Positions 1 to 5,322 of a DNA stretch of 11,284 nt are shown piece by piece. The position numbers and the translations under genes are program-made. Position 1 is the first letter of the stretch; the number at the start of each line of letters is the position of its first letter. Origin of the DNA: Desulfobacteraceae bacterium (GTDB taxonomy: Bacteria; Desulfobacterota; Desulfobacteria; Desulfobacterales; SURF-15). The notes beneath the pieces are model-generated. The model was not told the origin of the DNA. It was given only the letters and a program-made list of their open reading frames with translations, and made no database searches. The DNA lies in contig QZKK01000100.1 in assembly GCA_003599475.1 (NCBI GenBank), positions 1-11,284 of the forward strand. Direction: 5' to 3'.

Positions 1-69
1 GTCATTCCGGCGAAAGCCGGAATCCAGTGTTTTCAATAGTTTATGGACTCCGGCTTTCGCCGGAGTGAC
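1..69. repeat. Nested REP/MITE-like palindrome
   Basis: The left arm (1-26) and right arm (44-69) are inverted copies that match at 24 of 26 positions around a 17-nt centre. Each arm is itself a short hairpin: ATTCCGGC-gaaa-GCCGGAAT at 4-23 and ACTCCGGC-tttc-GCCGGAGT at 47-66. The two differences between the arms form a compensating pair (T/A in the left hairpin, C/G in the right), so each small hairpin stays perfectly paired. The element lies 38 nt past the stop of the aminotransferase gene. Folded RNA could act as a 3' stabiliser or attenuator there. The left edge may continue outside the window. The layout resembles dispersed REP or MITE-like repeats, and the ATTCC...GGAAT core recalls Neisseria dRS3-type repeats; that likeness is from memory. 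Confidence 0.8.
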
Positions 70-107
70 GTATTTTGGGACTTTTTACGAGTTCATCAAC
101 CTTGAGC

Positions 108-1493
108 CTAGTACCTTTTTCCCTGCTCCACCTCCCCGATCGATTCATCGAGGATGTCGAGCGCCCGGTCCATTTCTTTGCGGGTGATGGTCAGCGCCGG
201 CCGCAGCGTAACCACGTTTCCTTCGATGGTCTTGAAGGCAAGCCCCTTCTCGAAGCATCGGTACATCAGAATTTCCGCTTCTTCCACCGCGCGGGACTTT
301 GTCTTTCTATCCTTTACGAGATCGATCCCCAGATGCAGGCCCAGTCCTTTGACCTCTCCGATGAGCGGATGCATTTCCATCATTGCGCCCAGCCTCTGGA
401 GCGAGTATGCCCCCAATTCGGCGGCATGTTCAGGGAGCCTGTTCTTTTCGATGGTTTCAATCACCGCCAGGGCGGCGGCGGCGCAGAGGGCGTTTTTTTC
501 GTGGGTATAGTGGCCGATGGAACGGTCGGCAAGGATGTTGTACCGCTCGCGGGTCACGATTCCGGCAAACGGCAGAAGCCCCCCTCCCAGGGTCTTGCCG
601 AGAACCAGAACATCCGGCGTCAGGTAGTGCTCGGAGGCAAACATCTTCCCGGTACGGCCGAAACCTTCGATCACCTCATCGAAAATCAAAAGCGCCCCGT
701 ATCGCTTGCAGAGGGCATCGACCCCTTCCCAGTAGTGCTTCGAGGGAATCACCGGCTTGGCCGAAATCGGCTCGCCGATCACTGCGGCCATTTCGGGTTC
801 CCGCTGCAAAACGATCTCCATCTGCCGGAGGCACTCCGCATCCACATCGTCCGGATCGGTAAAGCCCCAGGGGTTCCGGTAATAGTTGGGAAACTCCACA
901 TGGAAGGCCCCCGGAACCATGGGACCCAGGCCTCCGTGGAAGTGCTCCTCCCCACCGATTGAGGCGGCCCCGAAGGTGGTCCCGTGGTAGGAATCCCAAA
1001 AAGAGATCGTCTTGAAGCGGCCGGTCGCCTGCCGGGCCAGCATCAGGGCCATCTCGATCGCCTCGGAGCCGCCGGGGCAGAAAAGAGACCGGCACAGGCC
1101 CTCGGGGGTGATCTGTGCAAGCTTTTCTGCAAGCTTTACGGCCGGGATATTGGTGTATCGTCTGGGGCAGAAGGTCAACTCCTCGTCCATCTGCCTCTTG
1201 ACGGCTGCGACCACGTCGGGATGGTTGAACCCGGCGTTGTGGACCCCGTTTCCATGCATATCGATGTACTTGCGGCCGTTCAGGTCCTCGATGTAGATTC
1301 CAGCGGCACGCGAAACGACGTTGAGCACCGGAGTGGATAGGCTCTGGTGCAGGAAGTAGCGCATATCCTTTTCGAACCATTCTCTCGCCTCCCCGTCCAG
1401 GTTCCGCTCCCAGTAGCTTCTCCGGTTTTCGGTCGTATTGATATCCCCCTGCTCCCGATCCGGAATATTTGTCTCATCCGTAGTCTTCTTCAT
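108..1493 (-). CDS. Class-III PLP-dependent aminotransferase-family enzyme
   Basis: The 461-residue product has the hallmarks of fold-type I, class-III aminotransferases: a PGGSEAIE cofactor-phosphate segment at 140-147, SYHG at 168-171, the FDEV acid (D272) that contacts the pyridine nitrogen, the Schiff-base lysine K300 in LGKTLGGG, and T330 in the THEKN loop. Length is normal for the class. Members move an amino group between an omega-amino or alpha-amino donor and a keto acid; a few are lyases. The NGVHNAGFNHP and FCPRRYTN stretches place it in a subgroup usually annotated only as 'aspartate aminotransferase family'. From memory they also recall the hydroxy-aminoethylphosphonate ammonia-lyase (PbfA) branch, but no phosphonate gene is nearby, so the substrate is unknown. 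The ATG at 1493 is chosen over an upstream in-frame start at 1532 because AAGGAG lies six bases before it and the longer version would translate repeat DNA. It is divergent from a LysR regulator, its likely controller. Confidence 0.88.
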   Translation of the reverse strand: MKKTTDETNIPDREQGDINTTENRRSYWERNLDGEAREWFEKDMRYFLHQSLSTPVLNVVSRAAGIYIEDLNGRKYIDMHGNGVHNAGFNHPDVVAAVKRQMDEELTFCPRRYTNIPAVKLAEKLAQITPEGLCRSLFCPGGSEAIEMALMLARQATGRFKTISFWDSYHGTTFGAASIGGEEHFHGGLGPMVPGAFHVEFPNYYRNPWGFTDPDDVDAECLRQMEIVLQREPEMAAVIGEPISAKPVIPSKHYWEGVDALCKRYGALLIFDEVIEGFGRTGKMFASEHYLTPDVLVLGKTLGGGLLPFAGIVTRERYNILADRSIGHYTHEKNALCAAAALAVIETIEKNRLPEHAAELGAYSLQRLGAMMEMHPLIGEVKGLGLHLGIDLVKDRKTKSRAVEEAEILMYRCFEKGLAFKTIEGNVVTLRPALTITRKEMDRALDILDESIGEVEQGKRY

Positions 1494-1512
1494 CGAAGTC
1501 TCCTTGCGGCCA

Positions 1513-1542
1513 TTGCACGTTGCACGCTGCACGTTACACGTT
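1513..1542 (+). repeat. Imperfect 7-bp tandem repeat (GCACGTT type)
   Basis: Four successive 7-mers run TTGCACG, TTGCACG, CTGCACG, TTACACG, starting at 1513. In another register they are GCACGTT, GCACGCT, GCACGTT, ACACGTT. They pass directly into two TTGAAATCG 9-mers (1541-1558). The array sits just upstream of the ribosome-binding site of the aminotransferase, so it lies in that gene's 5' leader. Two other intergenic arrays in this window have the same 7-bp period and a related consensus on the opposite strand. Confidence 0.7.
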
Positions 1543-1544
1543 GA

Positions 1545-1598
1545 AATCGTTGAAATCGTTTATGGGCAGACTCGCAACGTTCAACGATTTCAACGATT
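1545..1598. repeat. 16-bp perfect inverted repeat
   Basis: AATCGTTGAAATCGTT at 1545-1560 is matched exactly by its reverse complement at 1583-1598, with a 22-nt loop. Each arm is built from direct copies of a TTGAAATCG-like unit (TTCAACGAT-like on the right). The structure lies in the divergent region between the aminotransferase and the LysR gene. It could form a stem in the leader of either transcript or a cruciform in DNA. No T-run follows on either strand that would mark it as an intrinsic terminator. Confidence 0.7.
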
Positions 1599-1632
1599 AA
1601 TTAAAAAGCACTTGTACCGGAATCCATTTTTA

Positions 1633-1649
1633 TATAATGTCGTCTTATA
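1633..1649. promoter_or_regulatory. Candidate LysR-type operator overlapping a -10 element
   Basis: TATAATGTCGTCTTATA is a perfect dyad: 5-bp arms TATAA and TTATA around 7 nt. It contains the T-N11-A pattern (T1635, A1647) typical of LysR-family binding sites. It lies 34 nt before the start codon of the divergent LysR gene. The left arm is also a perfect plus-strand -10 hexamer (TATAAT, 1633-1638), and a second TATAAT begins at 1646; the only upstream -35 candidate (CTTGTA, 1611-1616) is weak. The position fits autoregulation of the LysR gene and control of the divergent aminotransferase. The dyad is seen; its role is inferred. Confidence 0.45.
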
Positions 1650-1683
1650 ATCTTTATCGCTTTGATGATTTTAAGTTATCGAA

Positions 1684-2607
1684 ATGAACCTGAACCAGCT
1701 CAAAATTTTTTATTACACCGTCAAGCAGGGGAGCCTGAGCGCAGCGGCGGAGGCCCTTTTCATCACTCAGCCTGCGGTGACAAAGGGACTGCAGCGGCTC
1801 CAGGAAACATACGACATCCTTCTTTTCAACCGGTTCGGCAAAAAATTCGTCATGACCGATGCCGGTGAGGCGCTTTACGAAATCGCGGAAAAAATCTTCG
1901 AGCTCGAAACCCATGCCGAAGAAAGCCTCCGGGATTACCAGCAGCGAAGGGGCGGACGCATCCGAATCCTGACCAGTGAAAGCTTCGGCGCCTACTATCT
2001 GCCGTCGATCATCGCCCCTTTCTGCAGGTCCAACCCCCATATCCGGGTCATGGCCACTCTGCTGCCGACCGAGCTGGTTGTTGAAAACACGGCCGCGCTC
2101 AACAACGACATCGGGTTTATCTCCTACGAAATCGAGCACCCAAAGCTGGTGGTCCATGAAATTCTGTCAGACCGGCTCATCATCATCGCGGCCCCCAGCC
2201 ATCCGCTTGCCGGAAGAAAAACGATCTCCCCCGGAGATCTCGATGGATTTGCCCTCATCATGCACGAAAAGGGCTCGGCTCCCCGAAAGGCAATCGATGA
2301 GTTGATCCGCAAATACAACGTTTCCGTGACCATCCCCCTGGAGCTTTCCAGCAACCGCGCAATCAAAAGGGCCGTAGCGGAAGGGATCGGGCTTGGAGTC
2401 GTTCCCGAATACGTGGGAAGCGAAGAGGTGGAAACGGGAAACATCATCCCTATTTTCGTTTCCGACCCCACGATGTCGCGGAAGTACTACATGGTCCATC
2501 ACAAGGACAAATACCTGTCCGAGCCGCTGAGGCGTCTGATCGATGAGGTGAACCGGTGGGCTGAGAGCTATTCGAAGACCGTTTTACTGCCTGACCGTCA
2601 CGGATAG
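1684..2607 (+). CDS. LysR-family transcriptional regulator
   Basis: This 307-residue protein has a standard LysR layout. A winged helix-turn-helix spans about 3-60, with the conserved run GSLSAAAEAL (16-25), the recognition-helix part TQPAVTKGLQRL and LFNR at 47-50. A linker helix (about 61-88) follows, then a two-lobed periplasmic-binding-like effector domain from about 91 to 295. The EKGSAPRKAID segment (195-205) and the GIGLGVVP segment (234-241) are usual ligand-pocket and domain-closing regions. Length is typical. The start is fixed by the family's N-terminal MNLNQLKIFY pattern, although no good Shine-Dalgarno sequence precedes it. The gene is divergent from the aminotransferase, with a T-N11-A dyad between them, so that enzyme is the most likely target. 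The inducer cannot be told from the sequence. Confidence 0.93.
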   Translation: MNLNQLKIFYYTVKQGSLSAAAEALFITQPAVTKGLQRLQETYDILLFNRFGKKFVMTDAGEALYEIAEKIFELETHAEESLRDYQQRRGGRIRILTSESFGAYYLPSIIAPFCRSNPHIRVMATLLPTELVVENTAALNNDIGFISYEIEHPKLVVHEILSDRLIIIAAPSHPLAGRKTISPGDLDGFALIMHEKGSAPRKAIDELIRKYNVSVTIPLELSSNRAIKRAVAEGIGLGVVPEYVGSEEVETGNIIPIFVSDPTMSRKYYMVHHKDKYLSEPLRRLIDEVNRWAESYSKTVLLPDRHG

Positions 2608-2616
2608 ACCGGACGG
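2595..2616. terminator. Possible bidirectional terminator hairpin
   Basis: Between two converging genes, CCGTCACGG (2595-2603) pairs with CCGGACGG (2609-2616), leaving one bulged A and a 5-nt loop. The hairpin covers the end of the LysR gene and lies 13 nt beyond the stop of the biotin carrier gene. The flanks are only mildly T-rich (ATCTTCT on the plus strand, none close on the minus strand), so it would be a weak intrinsic terminator. Confidence 0.3.
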
Positions 2617-2629
2617 ATCTTCTCCAATT

Positions 2630-3025
2630 CTATTCCAGATCCACCAACGGATTCCCGATTTCGACCGAATCCCCCACACTCACGTGAACGACTGCGACCC
2701 TCCCGTCTGTCGGCGAATAGACCTCGTTTTCCATTTTCATCGCTTCGAGGGTCAGGAGGATATCCCCCCTTTTTACGGAAGCACCGGGTTGGATGTCCAG
2801 TCTCAAGATGGTTCCCGTCATCGGAGCGGTGATGCGGCCGGAGGGTATGCCGACTCGGACCGGAGAGGGCGAAGTCTGCGGAGGGGGTGCCGGTTGGGCG
2901 GGAGCCGGTTGAGGCGTGCCGGCCGGTTTCCCGACGACAGCGCGTCCCGCCGCTCCTCCGCTTTTGACCTCCTCCACTTCTACCTCATAGGATTTCCCGT
3001 TGACGCGAACGATGTATTTTTTCAT
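2630..3025 (-). CDS. Biotin carboxyl carrier protein (MmdC/OadA-C-terminal type)
   Basis: The 131-residue protein ends in a biotinyl domain (about 60-131) with the EAMKMEN motif; K97 is the lysine that carries biotin. Residues 34-56 form a flexible proline/alanine-rich linker, as in the gamma subunits of methylmalonyl-CoA and glutaconyl-CoA decarboxylases. The first 20 residues (KKYIVRVNGKSYEVEVEEV) are the usual short leading strand pair of these carriers. It carries the CO2 group between the carboxyltransferase (third gene upstream in this operon) and a partner not present here, either a membrane decarboxylase or a biotin carboxylase. It is the last gene of the operon, separated from the small subunit by 144 nt containing two repeat arrays, which is unusual spacing. 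GGAGAGGA ends 10 nt before the ATG, and a second AGAGGA touches it. Confidence 0.9.
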   Translation of the reverse strand: MKKYIVRVNGKSYEVEVEEVKSGGAAGRAVVGKPAGTPQPAPAQPAPPPQTSPSPVRVGIPSGRITAPMTGTILRLDIQPGASVKRGDILLTLEAMKMENEVYSPTDGRVAVVHVSVGDSVEIGNPLVDLE

Positions 3026-3050
3026 TCCTCTGGAATCCTCTCCCCATTCG

Positions 3051-3081
3051 AGTGTTCAGGAGTTCAGCGTTCAGTGTTCAG
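3051..3081 (-). repeat. Imperfect 7-bp tandem repeat (GAACRYT type)
   Basis: On the plus strand the units end in GTTCAG: GTGTTCAG, GAGTTCAG, CGTTCAG, TGTTCAG. Read on the minus strand they are GAACACT, GAACGCT, GAACTCCT, GAACACT. The array lies upstream of the biotin carrier gene's ribosome-binding site, inside the carboxyltransferase operon. One unit has an extra base, as expected from slippage. Confidence 0.65.
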
Positions 3082-3102
3082 CTCGGCCGTGCCGGTTGCG
3101 GC

Positions 3103-3114
3103 ATTTGATCAAAT
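3103..3114. repeat. 12-bp perfect palindrome ATTTGATCAAAT
   Basis: ATTTGATCAAAT is self-complementary. It sits between the two repeat arrays in the spacer that separates the small subunit gene from the biotin carrier gene. It could be a regulatory protein site or simply AT-rich spacer; nothing else in the sequence decides. Confidence 0.4.
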
Positions 3115-3142
3115 AAGAAACTAGAATGATCTTTTTTATTAA

Positions 3143-3166
3143 TTCGATGTTCGATGTTCGACGTTC
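3143..3166 (-). repeat. Imperfect 7-bp tandem repeat (GAACATC type)
   Basis: Three 7-mers, TTCGATG, TTCGATG and TTCGACG, run from 3143 to 3163 and are followed by a partial TTCA. Read on the minus strand they are GAACGTC, GAACATC, GAACATC in a shifted register. The array begins only a few bases past the stop codon of the small subunit gene. Confidence 0.65.
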
Positions 3167-3169
3167 ATT

Positions 3170-3463
3170 CTATAGCCGCTCATGCATCTGACGCTGCCTT
3201 CCCACGGATCCCCAGAGCGGGCGGCTTCCGGTGAGTTCACGAATCGAACGGACCCGGATCTCGTCCGGCAGCCTTTCCATGCAGGCGGCAATCGCAGCGG
3301 TAATCACTGCAACCAGCTCGGGCTCGTCTTCACTTGCGGGTGCAGGAGGGGCCGCTTTCATAGACGGAACAGACTGCTCCGGTCCGACCGAACCGGACCG
3401 CTTCAGCCGGCTCCGCAATCCGGCGACCAGTTTCTCCGCAAAGCTCATCGCCTGTAAACTCAA
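3170..3463 (-). CDS. Small OadG/MmdD-like decarboxylase subunit without membrane anchor
   Basis: This 97-residue protein has a charged, probably helical start (7-24), a loose A/P/S/E-rich stretch (about 25-48), and a conserved-looking end: ELVAVITAAIAACMERL (49-65), EIRVRSIREL (68-77) and PLWGSVGRQRQM (82-93). The pattern of an ALA-rich helix, then VRSIR, then PxWxxxGRxxxM matches the C-terminal part of OadG/MmdD, the small subunits that hold biotin decarboxylase complexes together. Known OadG proteins begin with one membrane helix; none is present here. The gene follows the carboxyltransferase by 17 nt. The start shown is TTG, with a G-run (3468-3473) just upstream; an ATG at 3448 would give 92 residues with a poorer ribosome-binding site. 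Assignment rests on motif pattern and context, so it is only moderately sure. Confidence 0.65.
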   Translation of the reverse strand: MSLQAMSFAEKLVAGLRSRLKRSGSVGPEQSVPSMKAAPPAPASEDEPELVAVITAAIAACMERLPDEIRVRSIRELTGSRPLWGSVGRQRQMHERL

Positions 3464-3480
3464 ATTACCCCCCGGGCCCT

Positions 3481-5025
3481 TCAGACGGGCAGGTTACCAT
3501 GCTTTTTGGGCGGCCTCGATTCTCTTTTTTCGGCGAGCATCTCAAGACTTGCGGCCAGCTTTTGCCGCGTGGTTCCCGGCTCGATCACATCGTCTACATA
3601 GCCCCGGGCGGCGGCGATATAGGGACTGGCAAACTTTTCCCGGTACTCGGCAATTTTTCTAGTTCTTTCTTCAACCGGATCGGCCGCACCGCCGATCTCT
3701 TTCCGGAAGATGATGTTTGCCGCCCCCTCTGGACCCATGACCGCGATCTCCGCGCTCGGCCAGGCCAGAACGACATCCGCCCCGAGCTCCCTGTTGCACA
3801 TCCCGATGTAGGCGCCTCCGTAGGCCTTTCTGACGATCAGGGTCAGCTTCGGAACGGTCGCCTCCGAATAGGCATAGAGCATCTTTGCCCCGTGCCGGAT
3901 GATGCCGCCGTATTCCTGGTTTGTTCCCGGTAGAAATCCGGGAACATCCACGATGTTGAGCAACGGAACGTTGAACGCATCACAGGTGCGGATGAAGCGG
4001 GCCGCCTTGTCGGATGCATCGATGTCCAGGCAGCCGGCCAGCACCTTGGGCTGGTTTGCCACCACCCCCACCGAGCGGCCGTTGATCCGAAGGTAGCCGA
4101 CGATCATATTTCTGGCGAAATAGGGGTGAACTTCCAGGAAATCTCCGTTATCCGCAAGCGTTCGGACGATCTCCTTCATATCGTAGGGTTTGTTCGGATT
4201 CTCCGGGACGATTTCACCGAGAATGTCTTCGATCCGATTGGGATCGTCTCCGGTATCCACGATGGGGGGCGCTTCCAGATTGTTCGAAGGCAGGAAGCCG
4301 AGCAGCCGTTTGATTTCCGAAATGCAGTCCCGGTCGTCCGCACTGATGAAGTGGGCGACACCGCTTACGGAATTGTGGGTCATGGCGCCGCCCAGCGATT
4401 CGGCGCTGACCTCTTCCCCCGTGACCGCCTTGATGACCTGCGGCCCGGTGATGAACATGTTGCTGGTTTTTTCCACCATGAAGATGAAATCGGTGATGGC
4501 GGGAGAATATACCGCCCCTCCTGCGCACGGCCCCATGATCACCGAAATCTGCGGAATCACACCGGAAGAAATGGTGTTCCTGAAAAAAATCTTGCCGTAT
4601 CCGCTCAGGGCGTCGACCCCTTCCTGGATCCTGGCGCCGCCTGAATCGTTGATGCCGATCAGCGGTGCGCCCATCTTCAGGGCCATGTCCATTACCTTGA
4701 CGATTTTCTCTGCGTGCATGCTCCCGAGGGAGCCGCCCATCACCGTAAAATCCTGGGCATATGCAAACACCGGACGATCGTCTATCCTCCCATGTCCGGT
4801 CACCACCCCTTCTCCGGGAGTCTCGATCGCGGCCATTCCGAAATCCGTGCACCGGTGCCGGACAAAGGCGCCGATCTCGGCAAAGCTCCCCGGGTCGAAG
4901 AGAAGATCCAGGCGCTCCCTGGCAGTCAGTTTCCCCTTCTCGTGCTGCTTGGAGATGTTTTCATCGCCGCCTCCGAGTTTCGCCTTTTCACGCAGTTCCC
5001 TTAACGCTTCCAGTTTCGAGGTCAT
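3481..5025 (-). CDS. mmdA: Acyl-CoA carboxyltransferase (methylmalonyl-CoA decarboxylase alpha / propionyl-CoA carboxylase beta type)
   Basis: The 514-residue product is a full-length biotin-dependent carboxyltransferase of two crotonase-fold halves. The first half holds GGARIQEG (129-136) and GPCAGGAVYSPA (165-176); the second holds GGIIRHGAK (373-381), KAYGGAYIGM (400-409) and GPEGAANIIFRKEI (431-444). The end, KKHGNLPV, is typical of the family. It moves CO2 between biotin on the carrier protein and a short acyl-CoA, most likely methylmalonyl-CoA/propionyl-CoA. I407 lies at the position that in Streptomyces PccB is Asp and in AccB is Ile. GGGAGA sits eight bases before the ATG. The gene heads an operon with the small subunit and biotin carrier. 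No beta subunit or biotin carboxylase is in the window, so MmdA, PccB and transcarboxylase roles all remain possible. Confidence 0.88.
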   Translation of the reverse strand: MTSKLEALRELREKAKLGGGDENISKQHEKGKLTARERLDLLFDPGSFAEIGAFVRHRCTDFGMAAIETPGEGVVTGHGRIDDRPVFAYAQDFTVMGGSLGSMHAEKIVKVMDMALKMGAPLIGINDSGGARIQEGVDALSGYGKIFFRNTISSGVIPQISVIMGPCAGGAVYSPAITDFIFMVEKTSNMFITGPQVIKAVTGEEVSAESLGGAMTHNSVSGVAHFISADDRDCISEIKRLLGFLPSNNLEAPPIVDTGDDPNRIEDILGEIVPENPNKPYDMKEIVRTLADNGDFLEVHPYFARNMIVGYLRINGRSVGVVANQPKVLAGCLDIDASDKAARFIRTCDAFNVPLLNIVDVPGFLPGTNQEYGGIIRHGAKMLYAYSEATVPKLTLIVRKAYGGAYIGMCNRELGADVVLAWPSAEIAVMGPEGAANIIFRKEIGGAADPVEERTRKIAEYREKFASPYIAAARGYVDDVIEPGTTRQKLAASLEMLAEKRESRPPKKHGNLPV

Positions 5026-5322
5026 CTTCCGTATCTCCCAATCGAAGCGGTCGGCCGGACCGGTCCTTCCGGGCCTTCTGCGAAGCCCCTACAGAATCGG
5101 GCACGGCTCGTCTGCCGTGCGAAAACCCTTCGAGTTTCGGCCAATTTTTCTACTTAGTTTTTCTCAGGCCATAAGTCAAAAGAATAATTCTCATGTCTTA
5201 GATGAACACGAGTTATGTTGAATCTTCTCCGTAAGGAATTCTGTCAAATTTTGATTCGCTCGCAAAACCCTGCGGCAGGCAGCGGGGGATGCGCTCGACA
5301 GAGCGGTTCACTGCCGTTCAGC
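5026..5322. other. Non-coding upstream region of the carboxyltransferase operon
   Basis: No convincing gene lies in these 297 nt. They hold a perfect 7-bp stem hairpin, GCACGGC-tcgtct-GCCGTGC (5101-5120); a GGACCGGTCC palindrome (5057-5066); and an 11-nt dyad, AGAAT-A-ATTCT (5181-5191). On the minus strand there is a perfect -35 hexamer TTGACA (5242-5247), but the best -10 at 17 nt is poor (GATTCA). A second pair, TTGACT (5174-5179) with TAAGTA 17 nt on (5151-5156), sits next to the 11-nt dyad. The promoter of the operon is probably here, but no pair is strong. No known riboswitch consensus was recognised. Confidence 0.5.
5261..5279 (-). terminator. Weak candidate intrinsic terminator after the MFS gene
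   Basis: On the minus strand, 44 nt past the MFS stop codon, CCTG-ccg-CAGG (5269-5279) forms a short hairpin followed by GTTTTGCG. The stem is only four base pairs and the T-run is four, so it would be weak. It is the only terminator-like structure between the transporter operon and the next operon. Confidence 0.25.

Noticed and set aside
75..962. A 295-codon plus-strand reading frame opposite the aminotransferase gene.
   Set aside because: It lies wholly over a gene with intact catalytic motifs and has no recognisable domain or ribosome-binding site. Long antisense frames are expected in GC-rich DNA.
1513..1598. CRISPR array.
   Set aside because: The units are 7-9 bp with no spacers of uniform length, and there are no cas genes nearby.
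5101..5120. Intrinsic terminator for the transporter operon.
   Set aside because: The 7-bp hairpin is not followed by a T-run on the minus strand; it is better described as a leader hairpin.
4190..5221. A 343-codon plus-strand reading frame opposite the carboxyltransferase.
   Set aside because: The sense strand encodes a full-length conserved enzyme; the antisense product is low-complexity and matches no known family pattern.
5026..5322. Cobalamin, biotin-related or other known riboswitch upstream of the carboxyltransferase.
   Set aside because: No conserved box of a known riboswitch could be recognised by eye; a covariance-model search would be needed to exclude divergent forms.
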